Below, one piece after another: positions 46,208 through 56,975 of a DNA stretch of 64,000 nt. The stretch is from Adineta steineri (Eukaryota; Rotifera; Eurotatoria; Adinetida; Adinetidae): contig CAJNOI010000291.1 in NCBI GenBank assembly GCA_905250115.1, forward strand, positions 22,512 through 86,511, in the 5' to 3' direction. Below the pieces are notes generated by a model that worked only from the letters and a program-made list of their open reading frames with translations, was not told the origin of the DNA and did not search any database. A program made the translations under genes and the position numbers. The stretch's first letter is position 1. Every line of letters starts with the position of its first letter.

Positions 46208-46855
46208 ATCCTATTCCGGAAAGTTACACATTCCGGAATCGCTCGGCCCACCCAACTTAACAGCATTCGATTCCTGCCTATTCCGGAATTCCTTGCATTC
46301 GATTCCTGCCCATTCCGGAATCGCTTGACATGGTGAGAAATACGGAATTCCGGAATTCGTGCATTTCCCAGAAATCCTGCACATTCCTACCTATTCCGGA
46401 ATGGCTTGATCTATTGATATTTAAGTACAGCTTAACATAGAAAGCTTTCGTCGGTGTGCAAGCACAATAGTGTGGGTGTGCGGGAGGCTCGGTCGATGGG
46501 CAAGCACAATAGTGTGAGTGTGTGGGAGGCTTGGTCTGTGAACAAGCACGGGATGAGCAGGAGTTCCTATCCATTCCGGGCGATTCCGGAATTCCGCGAC
46601 GGAATCGAATCGATTATCGAGCAAGATCATTTCTACCTGAAGCATAACTAGTGGAATTCCGGAATCGGTAGGAATCGAGCGCGATAAATTCCGGAAAAGG
46701 CAGGAATCGGATGCAAGGAATTCCGGATTTGGCAGGAATCCAATGCGGCCGATTCTGGAATAGGCAAGAATAGTAAACCAGGAATTCCGGAATTGAATTG
46801 TGTTAAATTGAGTGGCTCGAGTGATTCCGGAATGTGTAACTTTTGGGAATAGGAT
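46208..46855. mobile_element. Foldback/MITE-like element rich in the palindrome TTCCGGAA
   Basis: About 650 bases, visibly more G+C-rich than its surroundings. The terminal inverted repeats (46208-46262 and 46801-46855, 55 nt) differ at about seven positions and begin ATCCTATTCC. Inside, more than a dozen copies of ATTCCGGAAT-like palindromes alternate with GATTCCTGCC / GGCAGGAATC segments, in opposite orientation on the two halves. The centre (about 46454-46550) has a 42-nt tandem repeat with AAGCACAATAGTGTG. No transposase frame. The frames crossing it are Pro/His/Cys-rich artefacts. I saw no clear target-site duplication. Confidence 0.7.
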
Positions 46856-49043
46856 TCATTCTCTTTATAAAATAGATTAATAGTTAAATCATCAATATAC
46901 AATAAGCTTATTAAATATAACAATACTATTGATAGTTTTCAAACTAGTCAAATTTATTTCTGTATTAAGTTAGTCAACGCTAAGATACATTTGACTTTAT
47001 ATTTTAAAGAAAATACATTTATCACAATGAGATTTTTCATGATTTGTTGCAAGAAAAATTATGAATGAAGATCTTATATGTACGCCTATACTTTGTTTTT
47101 GCGTTTAAGTATATTTAATTTTTCTTAATGTTTTATTCTCGGAGTGTTTGACTGAGATATATCAATTTATCCCATAAGTAAACGGTACATCTAGAAAAAG
47201 CATAACTCACAAAAAAACAACTATAACAGTAACAATAATCACTAATAATATCATCTTCACCACCTTCATAAAGAGAGAAGAGACGAAAAAAAGTTGTATA
47301 CGTGAAATATATGCGTGTTCATCAAGAGATGGACAAGCAATCGACACATACTACACATAACATTGAGAGAAGTCACACTATGACACTCTTCTCGAATCAA
47401 GGAAAAAATCGCTGAAATCGTTGAAACTAATATATTATAATCGATTTTAATCATAATGAAGAAAAAACGTGTTTTTTCTGTTTTTCAGGTATCGGTCGAC
47501 CTTCTCGACTTTTTTTCTGATTAAAAATCGGATTACAATCAAATTTTTCACGCTTTTTTTTTACATGGGTTTATATATATATGACTGACGAAAAAAGAAT
47601 AAAAATATCAAGAGCTTCTAAAGAAAAATTATTTGACATCTAATTATAAATGTAAATGTATCGAAATTTAAAGAAACTTTTAAAATAATATCATAGAAAG
47701 AAAACAAGATGCAACAATAACAATAATACTAGAAATGTAAAGAAAAAAATATTTACTATTATTATAATTGTGTAGGGTGTAGATACAAGCATGAGATAGA
47801 AATAGGAACCACACGTCCATCCTCATGCACATCTTAAATATTTAATTGTTTAGAAAAAAATACATTTTTTTATTCTCTTAAACCATGCATTTATCTGTAT
47901 TATATATATGATGACAGTCTTTGCGTTGTGATAAAAATCATCAATACTATTAATATTCTGTAATCATATTTTGGTACATGAATATCCCAAAGTTTTTTGA
48001 AATTAAAACTTTTTCGTTCATAATACTGTTGATAAATTTGATGTCAGAAGAATTCTAATCGGTGAATATTTCGAATTGATTTCAATCAAAGTTCAAGATT
48101 AGGATCAAATTTTCGAAGTTTAACTTTTAAATATGAGATATTATTCTGTTTTATATCGAGTTTACGAATATACTTCAATTAATTTAACAATACAACATGT
48201 ACTAAAATATGACAATGTATTTCAACTTATTATTATCAGTTATAGTTAAATTAGTTAAAAATGTGCGCTTTATTTTTATCTTATTCTAAACCATAATAAT
48301 ATGAAGAAAAGAATAATAACACACGTTGTTTATGCAGTTATGCTTCATCACTTTTTCTCTCTTTCGTGTCTCGTATTAAGAAACCGCCCTGGATTACAAG
48401 CACACTACATTATACGTTGAACCTTGAGGGTGGGTGTGGGTGGGTGTAAATTTAAAAAAATAATCAGATTGATACTCTCATCCCCCATCTTTTACTTTTT
48501 CGTTCTTCAGTGTATTCAATAGATAATTATCTCTGAAATACAGTAGAGAAGCATAAAAAAATATTTTATATACGCTAATGGTTGTCCTAGAGGTAATATT
48601 TTCATCCGACATGTCTACAGACGTGTCTATTGAAGAAAAATCGATCAGTTATGTTTGACATAATATATGGGTAAGTCAAGTGAATAGCGATCAAAAAATA
48701 AATCATATTCATTTATTGATTCAATATTTGTTTTTCGTAAGTAGACGTCTATCTTTGATACTTTTTCATTCAAATATGAAACTAAGAAAAGAAAAAATTG
48801 GATTAACAACATTCTCATCTCGCCTTTTTATTCAAAATTCAGTAGAGAAGAATTCATAGAAAAAGAAGCATACATTCCTTTATAAAGCTTCAAAATTTAT
48901 TTTCGCAAAAGTCGCTTCAGCTCGAAACGAATATCTCTAAAGAGCTTTTAGTTTACGTTATGTACACCCTTGTGAATACATCATGCGCTTTCGGAATAAT
49001 TTAGTTTGTTGTCTGTTATAGTCTAAAGAGTGTGAGTGAAAAC
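46856..49043. other. Intergenic, A+T-rich, with a telomere-like G-rich tract
   Basis: About 2.2 kb without a supported gene. Contains GGGTGGGTGTGGGTGGGTGT near 48428-48447, otherwise poly-A/T-rich sequence. Confidence 0.45.
48428..48447 (+). repeat. Interstitial TGTGGG-type tract
   Basis: A short G-rich run of GGGTG and GGTGT units. The bdelloid telomere repeat is TGTGGG, so this may be an interstitial telomeric remnant, or a chance G-rich microsatellite. Confidence 0.45.
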
Positions 49044-50254
49044 ATGTTGGCACACGATGATTTATCACATGATAATGATGTTCAAGAGACAACAATAATG
49101 GTGGATAATTCATTGACAGCTACGCCACCCGAATACAGATATTTGCTCAAATCAATGATATTAGGTGGATCTCAAGTCGGTATGAAACGTATTATTTTTA
49201 TTGTTTTATACAAACACCATTGATATTCATAGGCAAAACCGCATATCTCCACCGATATTTTGATAAAGTATTCAATCCGGCATTTATTTCGACAAACGGC
49301 CTCGACTTTGAGGAAAAACAGTTAGTATGCCAATCAAAAACACCTTCCAATACTAAACCATATACAATTCACTTCCAAATGTGGGATGCGGTGAGTAAAT
49401 ACGATTTTTATATAAGAAAAAATATAATCAATATTTTCTATTCTTTTTTCTTACTGCAGACAGGTCTAGAACGGTAGGTTTTCTCATATATTACAAGTTT
49501 TAATGGCTTGACAATACATATAATGTAGTTAATATTTGCTTCTTGTCAAGTTTAGAAGTATGATAGTGGCATTTTTGCAGGATGCAGGTGGTTTCTTTGT
49601 TGTGTTTGACTTGACATCAGATGAATCCTTTCTCGAAGTGAGCTATTGGCTCGATCAAATAAAGATTCATGGTTATTGTGAAGATCCCGATGTGATACTT
49701 GTCGGTAATAAAGCAGATTGTGAAGATGCTCGAGTGATTTCACGAGCGCGTGCTCAAGAATTGGCTGACAAATATTCGGTACCTTACATAGAAATTAGTG
49801 CATGCACGGGACAAAACGTTGAAGAAAGCATCACAATGCTGGTTGAAAAGGTCCTATTACGTATGGAAAAAAATGATAAGACTATGTCAAAGATTAGAAG
49901 GGAGATCAGTACGTATTCGATTTTAGAAGATAAAAAAGTTTGTGACTCTTCTTTTTTCATCTCGAGAGAAACTTTGATTTTATGATTCCAAACTAAAAGA
50001 ATCATTGTTCGTACTTTAGTTTGATGTAATTTCTATTTGTTATGGCGTGATGATTTTATTTCTTTTATTTAGATCCATCAAGTCTTCCCGATGATACAGA
50101 GCCTACGAATAACCCTACCAATACTCTTGCACCCACTATACGAAGAAATTGGATATTAATTCTCGTTATAGTTTCAATTTTCTTCATGATTGGCGTAGGC
50201 TTCTCAATTTTTGTAGTTGTCAAGTTACTGTCGTATTTTTTCTCTTTTCTATAG
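49044..50254 (+). CDS. Rab27-like small GTPase with C-terminal transmembrane anchor, five exons
   Basis: Exons 49044-49179, 49233-49390, 49460-49473 (14 nt), 49556-49908 and 50073-50254 join to 280 residues. The G1 P-loop is GGSQVGKT. Switch II reads WDATGLER where Rabs have WDTAGQER, so the catalytic glutamine is leucine. G4 is NKAD and G5 is SACTGQ. LQDAGGFFVVFDLTSDESF and WLDQIKIHGYCEDPD resemble Rab27. Instead of a prenylated CC or CxC tail, the last exon encodes a Pro/Asn/Thr linker and a strongly hydrophobic helix (about 247-275) at the C terminus. The Q-to-L change is the classical GTP-locked substitution in Ras and Rab proteins. The result should be a tail-anchored, constitutively GTP-bound Rab on vesicles. 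Codon phases match at every junction. Confidence 0.8.
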
Positions 50255-50938
50255 TCCTACCATCGGTGGGTAGAACGCAAAGCCTTGAAGCGACATGATT
50301 CTCGTTTTTGTCAATCTTTACTGAGTAAATTAAACGTGGTGTGTCTCCACGTTGTATTTTTTCGTTCTTGTATAAATTATATCTCGTATTCTCCATCTCA
50401 ATTTTTATGAACGTAATCTTTGTTGTGTTTTTTATTGTCTACCGATCTATCTTGATAATACACGCCTATCTTCATATATGACCATGCTTAAGCCCAAAAA
50501 TAAACAATTCTGATGATAACAGAAACCTACCGTGGTTTATTGTAATATATTGACGTGCACAATATAAGCTTGATCTTTTTGTTGTTATTTATCATATTAC
50601 GAAAAGATAATAAGTATACGAAAAAATGATGAGCAGGTTCTAATAAAAGTGTTTGACACAGCCGAGAGTAAGAAGCGAGGTAAGGAAGAAGTTGACAGAT
50701 TTTAACACCGACCGAACGTGAGGCTCTATTAATCGGCGAACTGATCGGTTTATATAATATGGATACACACGTGATGATCACTAAACTGATAGTTTCATAT
50801 AATTTTAGCACATTTATGGGTTTCATAATTAGATCTCTATAGAACATCTACTGTGATATATAGACTGGCTTCCTGATATCTACAGTTCTTATTCGCTTAA
50901 CTCCAATACAAATATATATTTTAAATATTTTATTTTTG
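50255..50938. other. Intergenic between convergent genes
   Basis: About 680 bases. The 106-codon frame at 50527-50847 (minus) shows no domain and is probably not a gene. Confidence 0.4.
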
Positions 50939-51778
50939 TCAATTATCATATAAAACAAGACAGCGTACTTCGATACTTTTCTGTTCTGTCTTTAATTCAG
51001 GAAAATTTTCATTAATAAAAGCTGTATGAAAGCAAAATTGAGCAACATTTGGATTGCTATCGAAAATTTTGATAAGAAACATCTCGTCAGATCGCATATC
51101 ACTAAGATAAAGCCATCTTTGAGCATCTTGTTTATTTCGAGACACCGTATAGGATGTGAGAGCATTCGTAGATCCTCGAACTTCAAGTGGATGAACATCA
51201 TTATGAACATCAAGAGAAGAATAGTCACACAAGGTTAATGGTTTGTTTCTTATAACATGTGGACCCAATGGACGCCATACATTTATTATTTGAAATCGAT
51301 TTTGCATAACTTTCTCAGCTTCTTCCTTGCCGAGTATCTCGTTTACTTTCCATCGAACACCTGGTGGATCGAGATCAACATGTGGATATAATACAGGATT
51401 CTTGTGATTCATATCGCATTGTTCATCTGTTCGTGGTGTACCACGAGAACGAAATAAATGATTAAATATGATTACACGTGAAGCTCCAAGATAATTTTTT
51501 AAGAAAGAAATTATTTCATTGTAATATATTTGTTGTTCTTCACTGTTGTTATCAAATTCATCATTGATTTCACCATCATATTTGTGTACTTCCATGGCAT
51601 GAATATTAAGGTTTACGCTTGTTTCCTTGCCTCGCAAATCATGAATAGTAACATGTGCAGGTCCTTGTGCAAAATTAGATGTTGCCCAAGCTGATTTAGC
51701 GTTCACATCAACCCATGCAGGAGAACCGTCAATTGTTTGAGTAAAAAAATTTATTTCTCCACGTGCAACATCTTCCAT
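50939..51778 (-). CDS. Fe(II)/2-oxoglutarate oxygenase of the AsaB/CmcJ hydroxylase-desaturase type
   Basis: Intronless, 279 residues from the ATG at 51778. The family pattern is clear: HVDLDPPGVRW gives the HxD iron ligands (H133, D135), RFQIINVWRPLGP (about 161-173) is the family signature, RWLYLSDMRSDEMFLIKIFDS follows, FHTAF gives the third ligand (H251), and SIEVR (R272) is the likely 2-oxoglutarate-binding arginine. Relatives are mostly fungal enzymes of secondary-metabolite pathways and the bacterial cephamycin protein CmcJ. All active-site residues are kept. Horizontal origin, probably fungal, is likely from family distribution. Substrate unknown. It lies about 10 kb from the NRPS block but outside the inverted repeats, so a shared pathway is only possible. 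Confidence 0.85.
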   Translation of the reverse strand: MEDVARGEINFFTQTIDGSPAWVDVNAKSAWATSNFAQGPAHVTIHDLRGKETSVNLNIHAMEVHKYDGEINDEFDNNSEEQQIYYNEIISFLKNYLGASRVIIFNHLFRSRGTPRTDEQCDMNHKNPVLYPHVDLDPPGVRWKVNEILGKEEAEKVMQNRFQIINVWRPLGPHVIRNKPLTLCDYSSLDVHNDVHPLEVRGSTNALTSYTVSRNKQDAQRWLYLSDMRSDEMFLIKIFDSNPNVAQFCFHTAFINENFPELKTEQKSIEVRCLVLYDN

Positions 51779-53246
51779 CTTCGATGAGAGACAAATAGAA
51801 CAAAAAAGAAAAGAAATAAGTAACGACGAGCAAAACTTGACTTCTTTTATATTCTTTCTTATCTTTTCTAATCTAGAAAAAAATGTATATTCATTATTAG
51901 CGCAACGAAAAATATCGTTATTACTTTCAACTAACTTCTTTTTTACCTTTTATCAATTCGGTCATATAAAAGAAAACTGTATCATAATCATAAAAGGTGA
52001 GGGTGAATGTTATATCTTTATTTTGCATCTACATTCACACGCATCCTTGATATCTATCTTTATATATGAAAATAATGGACATTTACTTCTATCTTTTAAC
52101 TATGGAAAAAGCCGACACTTGCTAATCCAAGTTTCCAAAGTTTTGATCAAAGAATAATATAAATAACAGCATTGAAATAAAAATACCACGATGTTACTCA
52201 TAATTTAACGCTAATTTCAAACATGTAATAAGATTCTATGGCAAGGTATTCAAGCGGAATTTGGCATACTTTTGACTAACAAGATTCATCGACAGTTTAT
52301 TTTTCTATATTATAATTTTAATAGACGTCAGAGTGAACATAATGTGTTATGGGAAAGGTTATTCTAAATCAGACAGTGGGAAGATATCTTCTTTAGATTA
52401 AATTAAAACCAAAATATTTTAAGTCAAATTTGAATTTACATGTAACTTTTAAATTTAACTAGGTTTATTAAGATAAGTATCAAAATCTTTTTGTCAAAGA
52501 TATATCAGAATCAGAGCTGCCGGACGTAATTATTTTCTGATGAAATATTTCTTTTCACCATTTCGCACATCGTTTAAATTGTCAAGTCTTGCTTTCATTA
52601 TTTCTATTATATTTGATAACTGTGAAAGCACGTTTTTTTTAATCCGATGTAGAGTATATCAATTAGGATAGAATAATTATTAAAATATTTCAATTACCGG
52701 TGTTTAATGATAACAGAACTTCATTGGACTAAAAAATTATCTTTTGTTCTCCTCTTTCATAAAAATAATTGATGTGTTTATTTTGATGCTAATGGCTTCT
52801 AATTGATAATTTTATTCTAAAAAAANNNNNNNNNNNNNNNNNNNNNNNNNNNNNNNNNNNNNNNNNNNNNNNNNNNNNNNNNNNNNNNNNNNNNNNNNNN
52901 NNNNNNNNNNNNNNNNNNNNNNNNNAAAAAAATGCTTATTAATAACTAGTCAAAGAAAATTTAATTTATGATATTACCGCTTCGTTGAAAGTTTTAACAA
53001 CACCAACGTATTCTAACATTTAATGCATTCATTAACATTAAAAATGAACACATTCTGAAAAACACCTCTAGACTTATTTGTTGTAATCTCATTTTACTGT
53101 ATTATGTCTTACATCATTATATTATATTTGTTTTTGAATATTTAGAAATTGATTATAAGATTTTAATTGTGTCACTTGATTTATCTGACACGATTTTGTA
53201 CTACTTTGTAGATTATTGAACACCATTTGACGTTGAAAGAATCGCC
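51779..53246. other. Intergenic, A+T-rich, with assembly gap
   Basis: About 1.5 kb. Contains the 100-N gap at 52826-52925. A 106-codon frame at 51837-52157 has no recognisable content. Confidence 0.4.
52826..52925. other. Assembly gap of 100 N between A-runs
   Basis: Exactly 100 N, bordered by A homopolymers on both sides. Confidence 0.95.
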
Positions 53247-54234
53247 ATGTCATTAGTAGATCTTGGTCAGCAACTTACCCTTTATGTTACGTATTTTGTT
53301 CTTATCATAGGTATAATTGGTAATGGAATAAATATTATCATCTTTTTAACTAAGCCAACTTATCGAACAACTCCTTGTACATTTTATTTTCTTATTGGTT
53401 CCATAACCAATTTTATCTATATAATAATTAATTTCCCTTCTCGTATTGTCACTGGTTATGGATTTGATTTAACTCGTACTTCAGTAAGTTGGTGCAAGGC
53501 AAGACAATGTTTGGTTAGTACACTCAGTTTAATAACTTTAACTTGTTCATGTTTGGCAACAATTGATCAATTTCTTGTTACATCTCAAAATGTTAATCTT
53601 CGTCGACGCAGTAATATTAAATGGGCACATCGAATTGTATTGATTGTCATCATTATTTGGTGTCTTCATGGAATTCCTATTGTTTTATTCCGTAACATTT
53701 CACCTATCAGTAAAACATGTACGTTCACTAACGTTGTATATGCCACTTACATACCGATATATTATATTGTCATTCTTTCTGGCACTCCAGTCTTAATAAT
53801 GACCTTTTTCGGATGTTTAACTTACCGTAATATTCGTGAAACACGAATACTTGCTCAACAACAGGCTGATCGTCAAATGGTAAAAATGACTTTGGTTCAA
53901 GTAATACTTGTTGTGATTTGTATCACTCCATATGGTATTGATAATGCGTATGGTTTAATAACATCAAACGCTCAAAAAGATGCAACTCAATTAATGAATG
54001 AAAATTTTGTTGTAACAGTAGTTACTTTGTTATCCTCTTTCTACTGTTCGGTAAGTTTATTTCTATTTCTTATTGGATAAATCAATAAGTACTTCTTTTT
54101 TTTAGGGAAGTTGCTATATGTTTTTGATTTCATCAAGTAGTTTTCGTCGAGCTGTAAAAGATCGGATATTTTGGTGGCGAAGAGCAAATCGAATTAATCC
54201 ATTCCAAGCTGCTACAGTTGGAAGAGCAAGTTAG
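53247..54234 (+). CDS. Rhodopsin-like GPCR, two exons
   Basis: Exons 53247-54050 and 54106-54234 (phase-0 intron, 55 nt) give 310 residues. TM1 has GIIGNGINIIIF; TM3 ends CLATIDQFLVTS (DQF at DRY); ICL2 has LRRRSNIKW; TM5 ends FFGCLTYRNIRETR; TM6 has CITPYGI. The intron falls inside TM7, between FYCS and GSCYMFLISSSSFR, and the second exon supplies the end of TM7 and a basic tail. Without it the receptor would lose TM7. The gene at 60110 has its intron at the equivalent place and phase. Confidence 0.85.
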
Positions 54235-55236
54235 AAACAGAAACAAAATTAATATGAGTATTTTATATCTTTAAAAATATCAGTTTTTTGTATTATGTCA
54301 TTCCATGTTAATTTAACATCGAAATAAAGATGAATGTTGTGTTGGAAGTAGAAAAATGAGTGACTATTTTTAGATACATTGCATGATATTATCTTTTGAT
54401 AAATAATAACAAATAATTACTTATGTAGTAATGAAATTCTGAAACAAAAGGTTTTTCATTATCGTAACAGACTAGTTCTAATTGAAACTTCTCAGTCGAT
54501 GAATCAGGTGTGGGTGTCGTTGAGGGTCAATGGTTGGTTATAACTGTAGATAATATATTCATATCCTACATCCACACCCTCACCCACCTCACTATACACC
54601 TAGATTTTTCTTTATTTCTCTGTATTATCTATCAATACAATATTCTAAAATGTTCGCTCGCATAATAACTTATTAGAAGAAAAGCTTAGCTAATCGACGA
54701 AAATCTAAAAGAAAATACGAAGGAATATATACCTAAAAAGAAAATCAGTATTGTTCACCTACCACATATCAGAAGTTTTGATATTTTAAATGATTGATAT
54801 TTTTCTTTTTCGATTTTTCTTCGTTTGGATATTTTTCTTTCGACCTTTATTTTTCGATTTTTTTTACGCAACATTTTTTCTATCGACGCTTTTATAGTAA
54901 ATCCACACCCATCCACTCACACCCTTACCCACACCCACACCCACATCCGCATTTTCAAAATAGTTTAGAACTCCATTCTTTATATTTTTCATGAAAGCTA
55001 TCGCAGTATTTTTGTTATTTCTTTCGTATACGGACAGCTTCCGACACTATAATGTTTGGAGATAAAGTTGTCCTAATCTGCATCTCTGTCAAATCCAAAG
55101 TCCTAATTAAAATTATCAATATGGATATTGAGTTCAGTTGGTTGTATACCAAGATGATCAGGAGAAGGTGGAGCTGTCACTAATTCTAGAACCCAGCCTA
55201 AACAGAGAAGTATATCCGCAATGACTTCGGATTTTT
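54235..55236. other. Intergenic with CCCACA-type telomere-like tracts
   Basis: About 1 kb without a gene. Contains a TGTGGGTGT run at 54509-54517, CCACACCCTCACCCACC at 54572-54588, and the longer tract listed separately. Confidence 0.45.
54902..54948 (-). repeat. Interstitial telomere-like repeat (CCCACA units)
   Basis: Degenerate C-rich tract including CCCACACCCACACCCACA (three perfect units, 54929-54946), preceded by variants (CCCATCCACTCACACCC). On the minus strand it reads TGTGGG, the telomere unit reported for bdelloid rotifers. Further C-rich runs lie at about 59874-59893. Confidence 0.55.
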
Positions 55237-56620
55237 CTATCGGCTGAGCTTACTCATATCTCCATCGCAAACACAACAATCTAACGGCTGTTCTTCATTA
55301 TTTAGTTGAATTGCCATGTCCAGAAGTTCATTTTGATGATACACGCTGTCACAGGTACGGCAAGCTATCCGTGCTACATCTGGTCCAATATCCTCCTGAC
55401 AAATAACGCACTTCCTAGAAATCGATATTAACAAACGTGTTCGAAAATAATGTTAGACATGCCATGAATGATTACATACGGTAGCGATGACAAAATCTCA
55501 AGAAGCCATGCTAAGAAAGAAAACTTTGAATGAAAGTTGAGCTATTTTATATCAGAACACTTACACATATCTGCACGGCAATTGGGACAGTTCGGTTCAC
55601 GTTCTTCATTACGCCTTATATTTAGCCACCTGAGTATACAATTTCTATGATATATTTTTGAACACGCTCTGCATTGGTCACTCGGATCCACACGTTCTAT
55701 ATTTTCGAGACAGATAGAACATAATCTAAAAAAATAGTAATGCAGCGTAAGGATCAAAAATTGAAAACAAACTAATCCTAATCGGTATGAATAGACTCAA
55801 TCCGAACCAAGTTCAGGCTGTGTTTTTTTCGAATATGTATTTGAACTCAACTGGACATGACCTGACTTCTGAAACAAATAGAAATACCAAGCGAACTCAG
55901 ATCATAAATGACTCTGTAAAAATATGATGAAGTTAGAAAAGATGAAATGAATTCTAATTGATTCTTCGACATACTTAATTGAATTTTAGTATATCATAGT
56001 GTATTTTTCTCTCCCTCTAATAAATACATTCGCTGTGTTCATCACAACTAATTACTTTTGTCAGGTATCATTCTTTTAAACCTTCCTCTTTTTTTCTATT
56101 GTGGTAAATAACGGTAAGTAATTGTATGAGATTCATATTAATAGTTAAAACAACTGCTAATACTTAGGTATTAATATCAGAAACTTTATTTTAATCTCTA
56201 GGGGTATTAATTAGCAATAACTTTTATCAGTAACAGCTTTAATGTAGTATCCTATTCGTGCAAGAGTCAATTAGAACTATAGGCTACTGGAATCGAGTAA
56301 AATTCGAACTGGTTTGCGAAAAATGAATCTGAACCGAACTGTACTCGAACCCTCTCTTAAAAATTAATATGAAAACAGTAAAATCGGTTCGAGTCGGTTT
56401 CTAGTATTGATCATTTGCTTAACTACTTACTCAACTGGAAGTTGCTCTTGAGGTGGTTGTTGTTCTTCAACTGGTTCTTGGAGTACTGGAGGAGGAGAAG
56501 TAAGAGGTACCAGAGGTTCATCTGACTGCTACAAAAGACGACGAACAAATAAGCTGTCGTTTATAATATCAAATTTTAGCTTTTATCGCTTACTTCAGTT
56601 TGACCTTGAGCTCGCATCAT
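55237..56620 (-). CDS. Protein with two RING/PHD-like zinc modules, five exons
   Basis: Exons 56620-56594, 56528-56431, 55725-55565, 55510-55480 (31 nt) and 55414-55237 join in phase to 164 residues. An acidic/Pro/Gln-rich N terminus (PLTSPPPVLQEPVEEQQPPQ) precedes module 1 (about 43-92): CSIC, QCRACSKIYHRNC, CPNC, a C4HC3-type arrangement like RING-CH or PHD fingers. The microexon adds a short linker (SWLLEILSS). Module 2 (about 106-155) has CVIC, ACRTCDSVYHQNE and CCVC, in which the sixth ligand cysteine is replaced by Glu. Module 1 could recruit an E2 enzyme as a ubiquitin ligase; module 2 is probably structural. A TTTTTTGTAG acceptor just before the ATG suggests a spliced 5' UTR. The microexon and junctions are supported by phase only. 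Confidence 0.65.
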
Positions 56621-56975
56621 GATTTTCTACAAAAAAAAATAATGTGCATATAATCCATACTTCAAATAGACTTTTTTGCCTCTTTATTTTCACATTAATT
56701 GATAGAGCGTAGACACGTTACTCTACGAAACTACTTTTTATCTTAACCCTTTTATCTAGAAGTGGATGTGAGAGAGAAGCCGATGCATATCTATATCCTC
56801 AGGACACATACAATGTGAAAGTATACAGTAGAACACGACATCTAAAATGCAGAAATAAATGATTTTATATTTTGTATAATGATGATAATTATGAAATGAA
56901 ACTGGACATAAATCTTGTATAGAATTATTATTTTGTAATGTTTACAATATCAGTCAGACTGTTACATGATAAAGT
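56621..56975. other. Short intergenic spacer
   Basis: About 355 bases between two minus-strand genes. Should include the 5' UTR of the RING/PHD-like gene. Nothing else recognised. Confidence 0.4.

Noticed and set aside
46278-46923. Pro/His/Cys-rich frames on the minus strand
   Set aside because: Products of the TTCCGGAA and 42-nt repeats of the foldback element.
50527-50847. 106-codon minus-strand frame
   Set aside because: No domain, unusual composition, and located between two convergent 3' ends.
51837-52157. 106-codon plus-strand frame
   Set aside because: Low-complexity Phe/Ile-rich translation of A+T-rich DNA; no start context or domain.
56380-56395. GGTTCGAGTC, similar to a tRNA B box
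   Set aside because: No matching A box or cloverleaf could be drawn around it.
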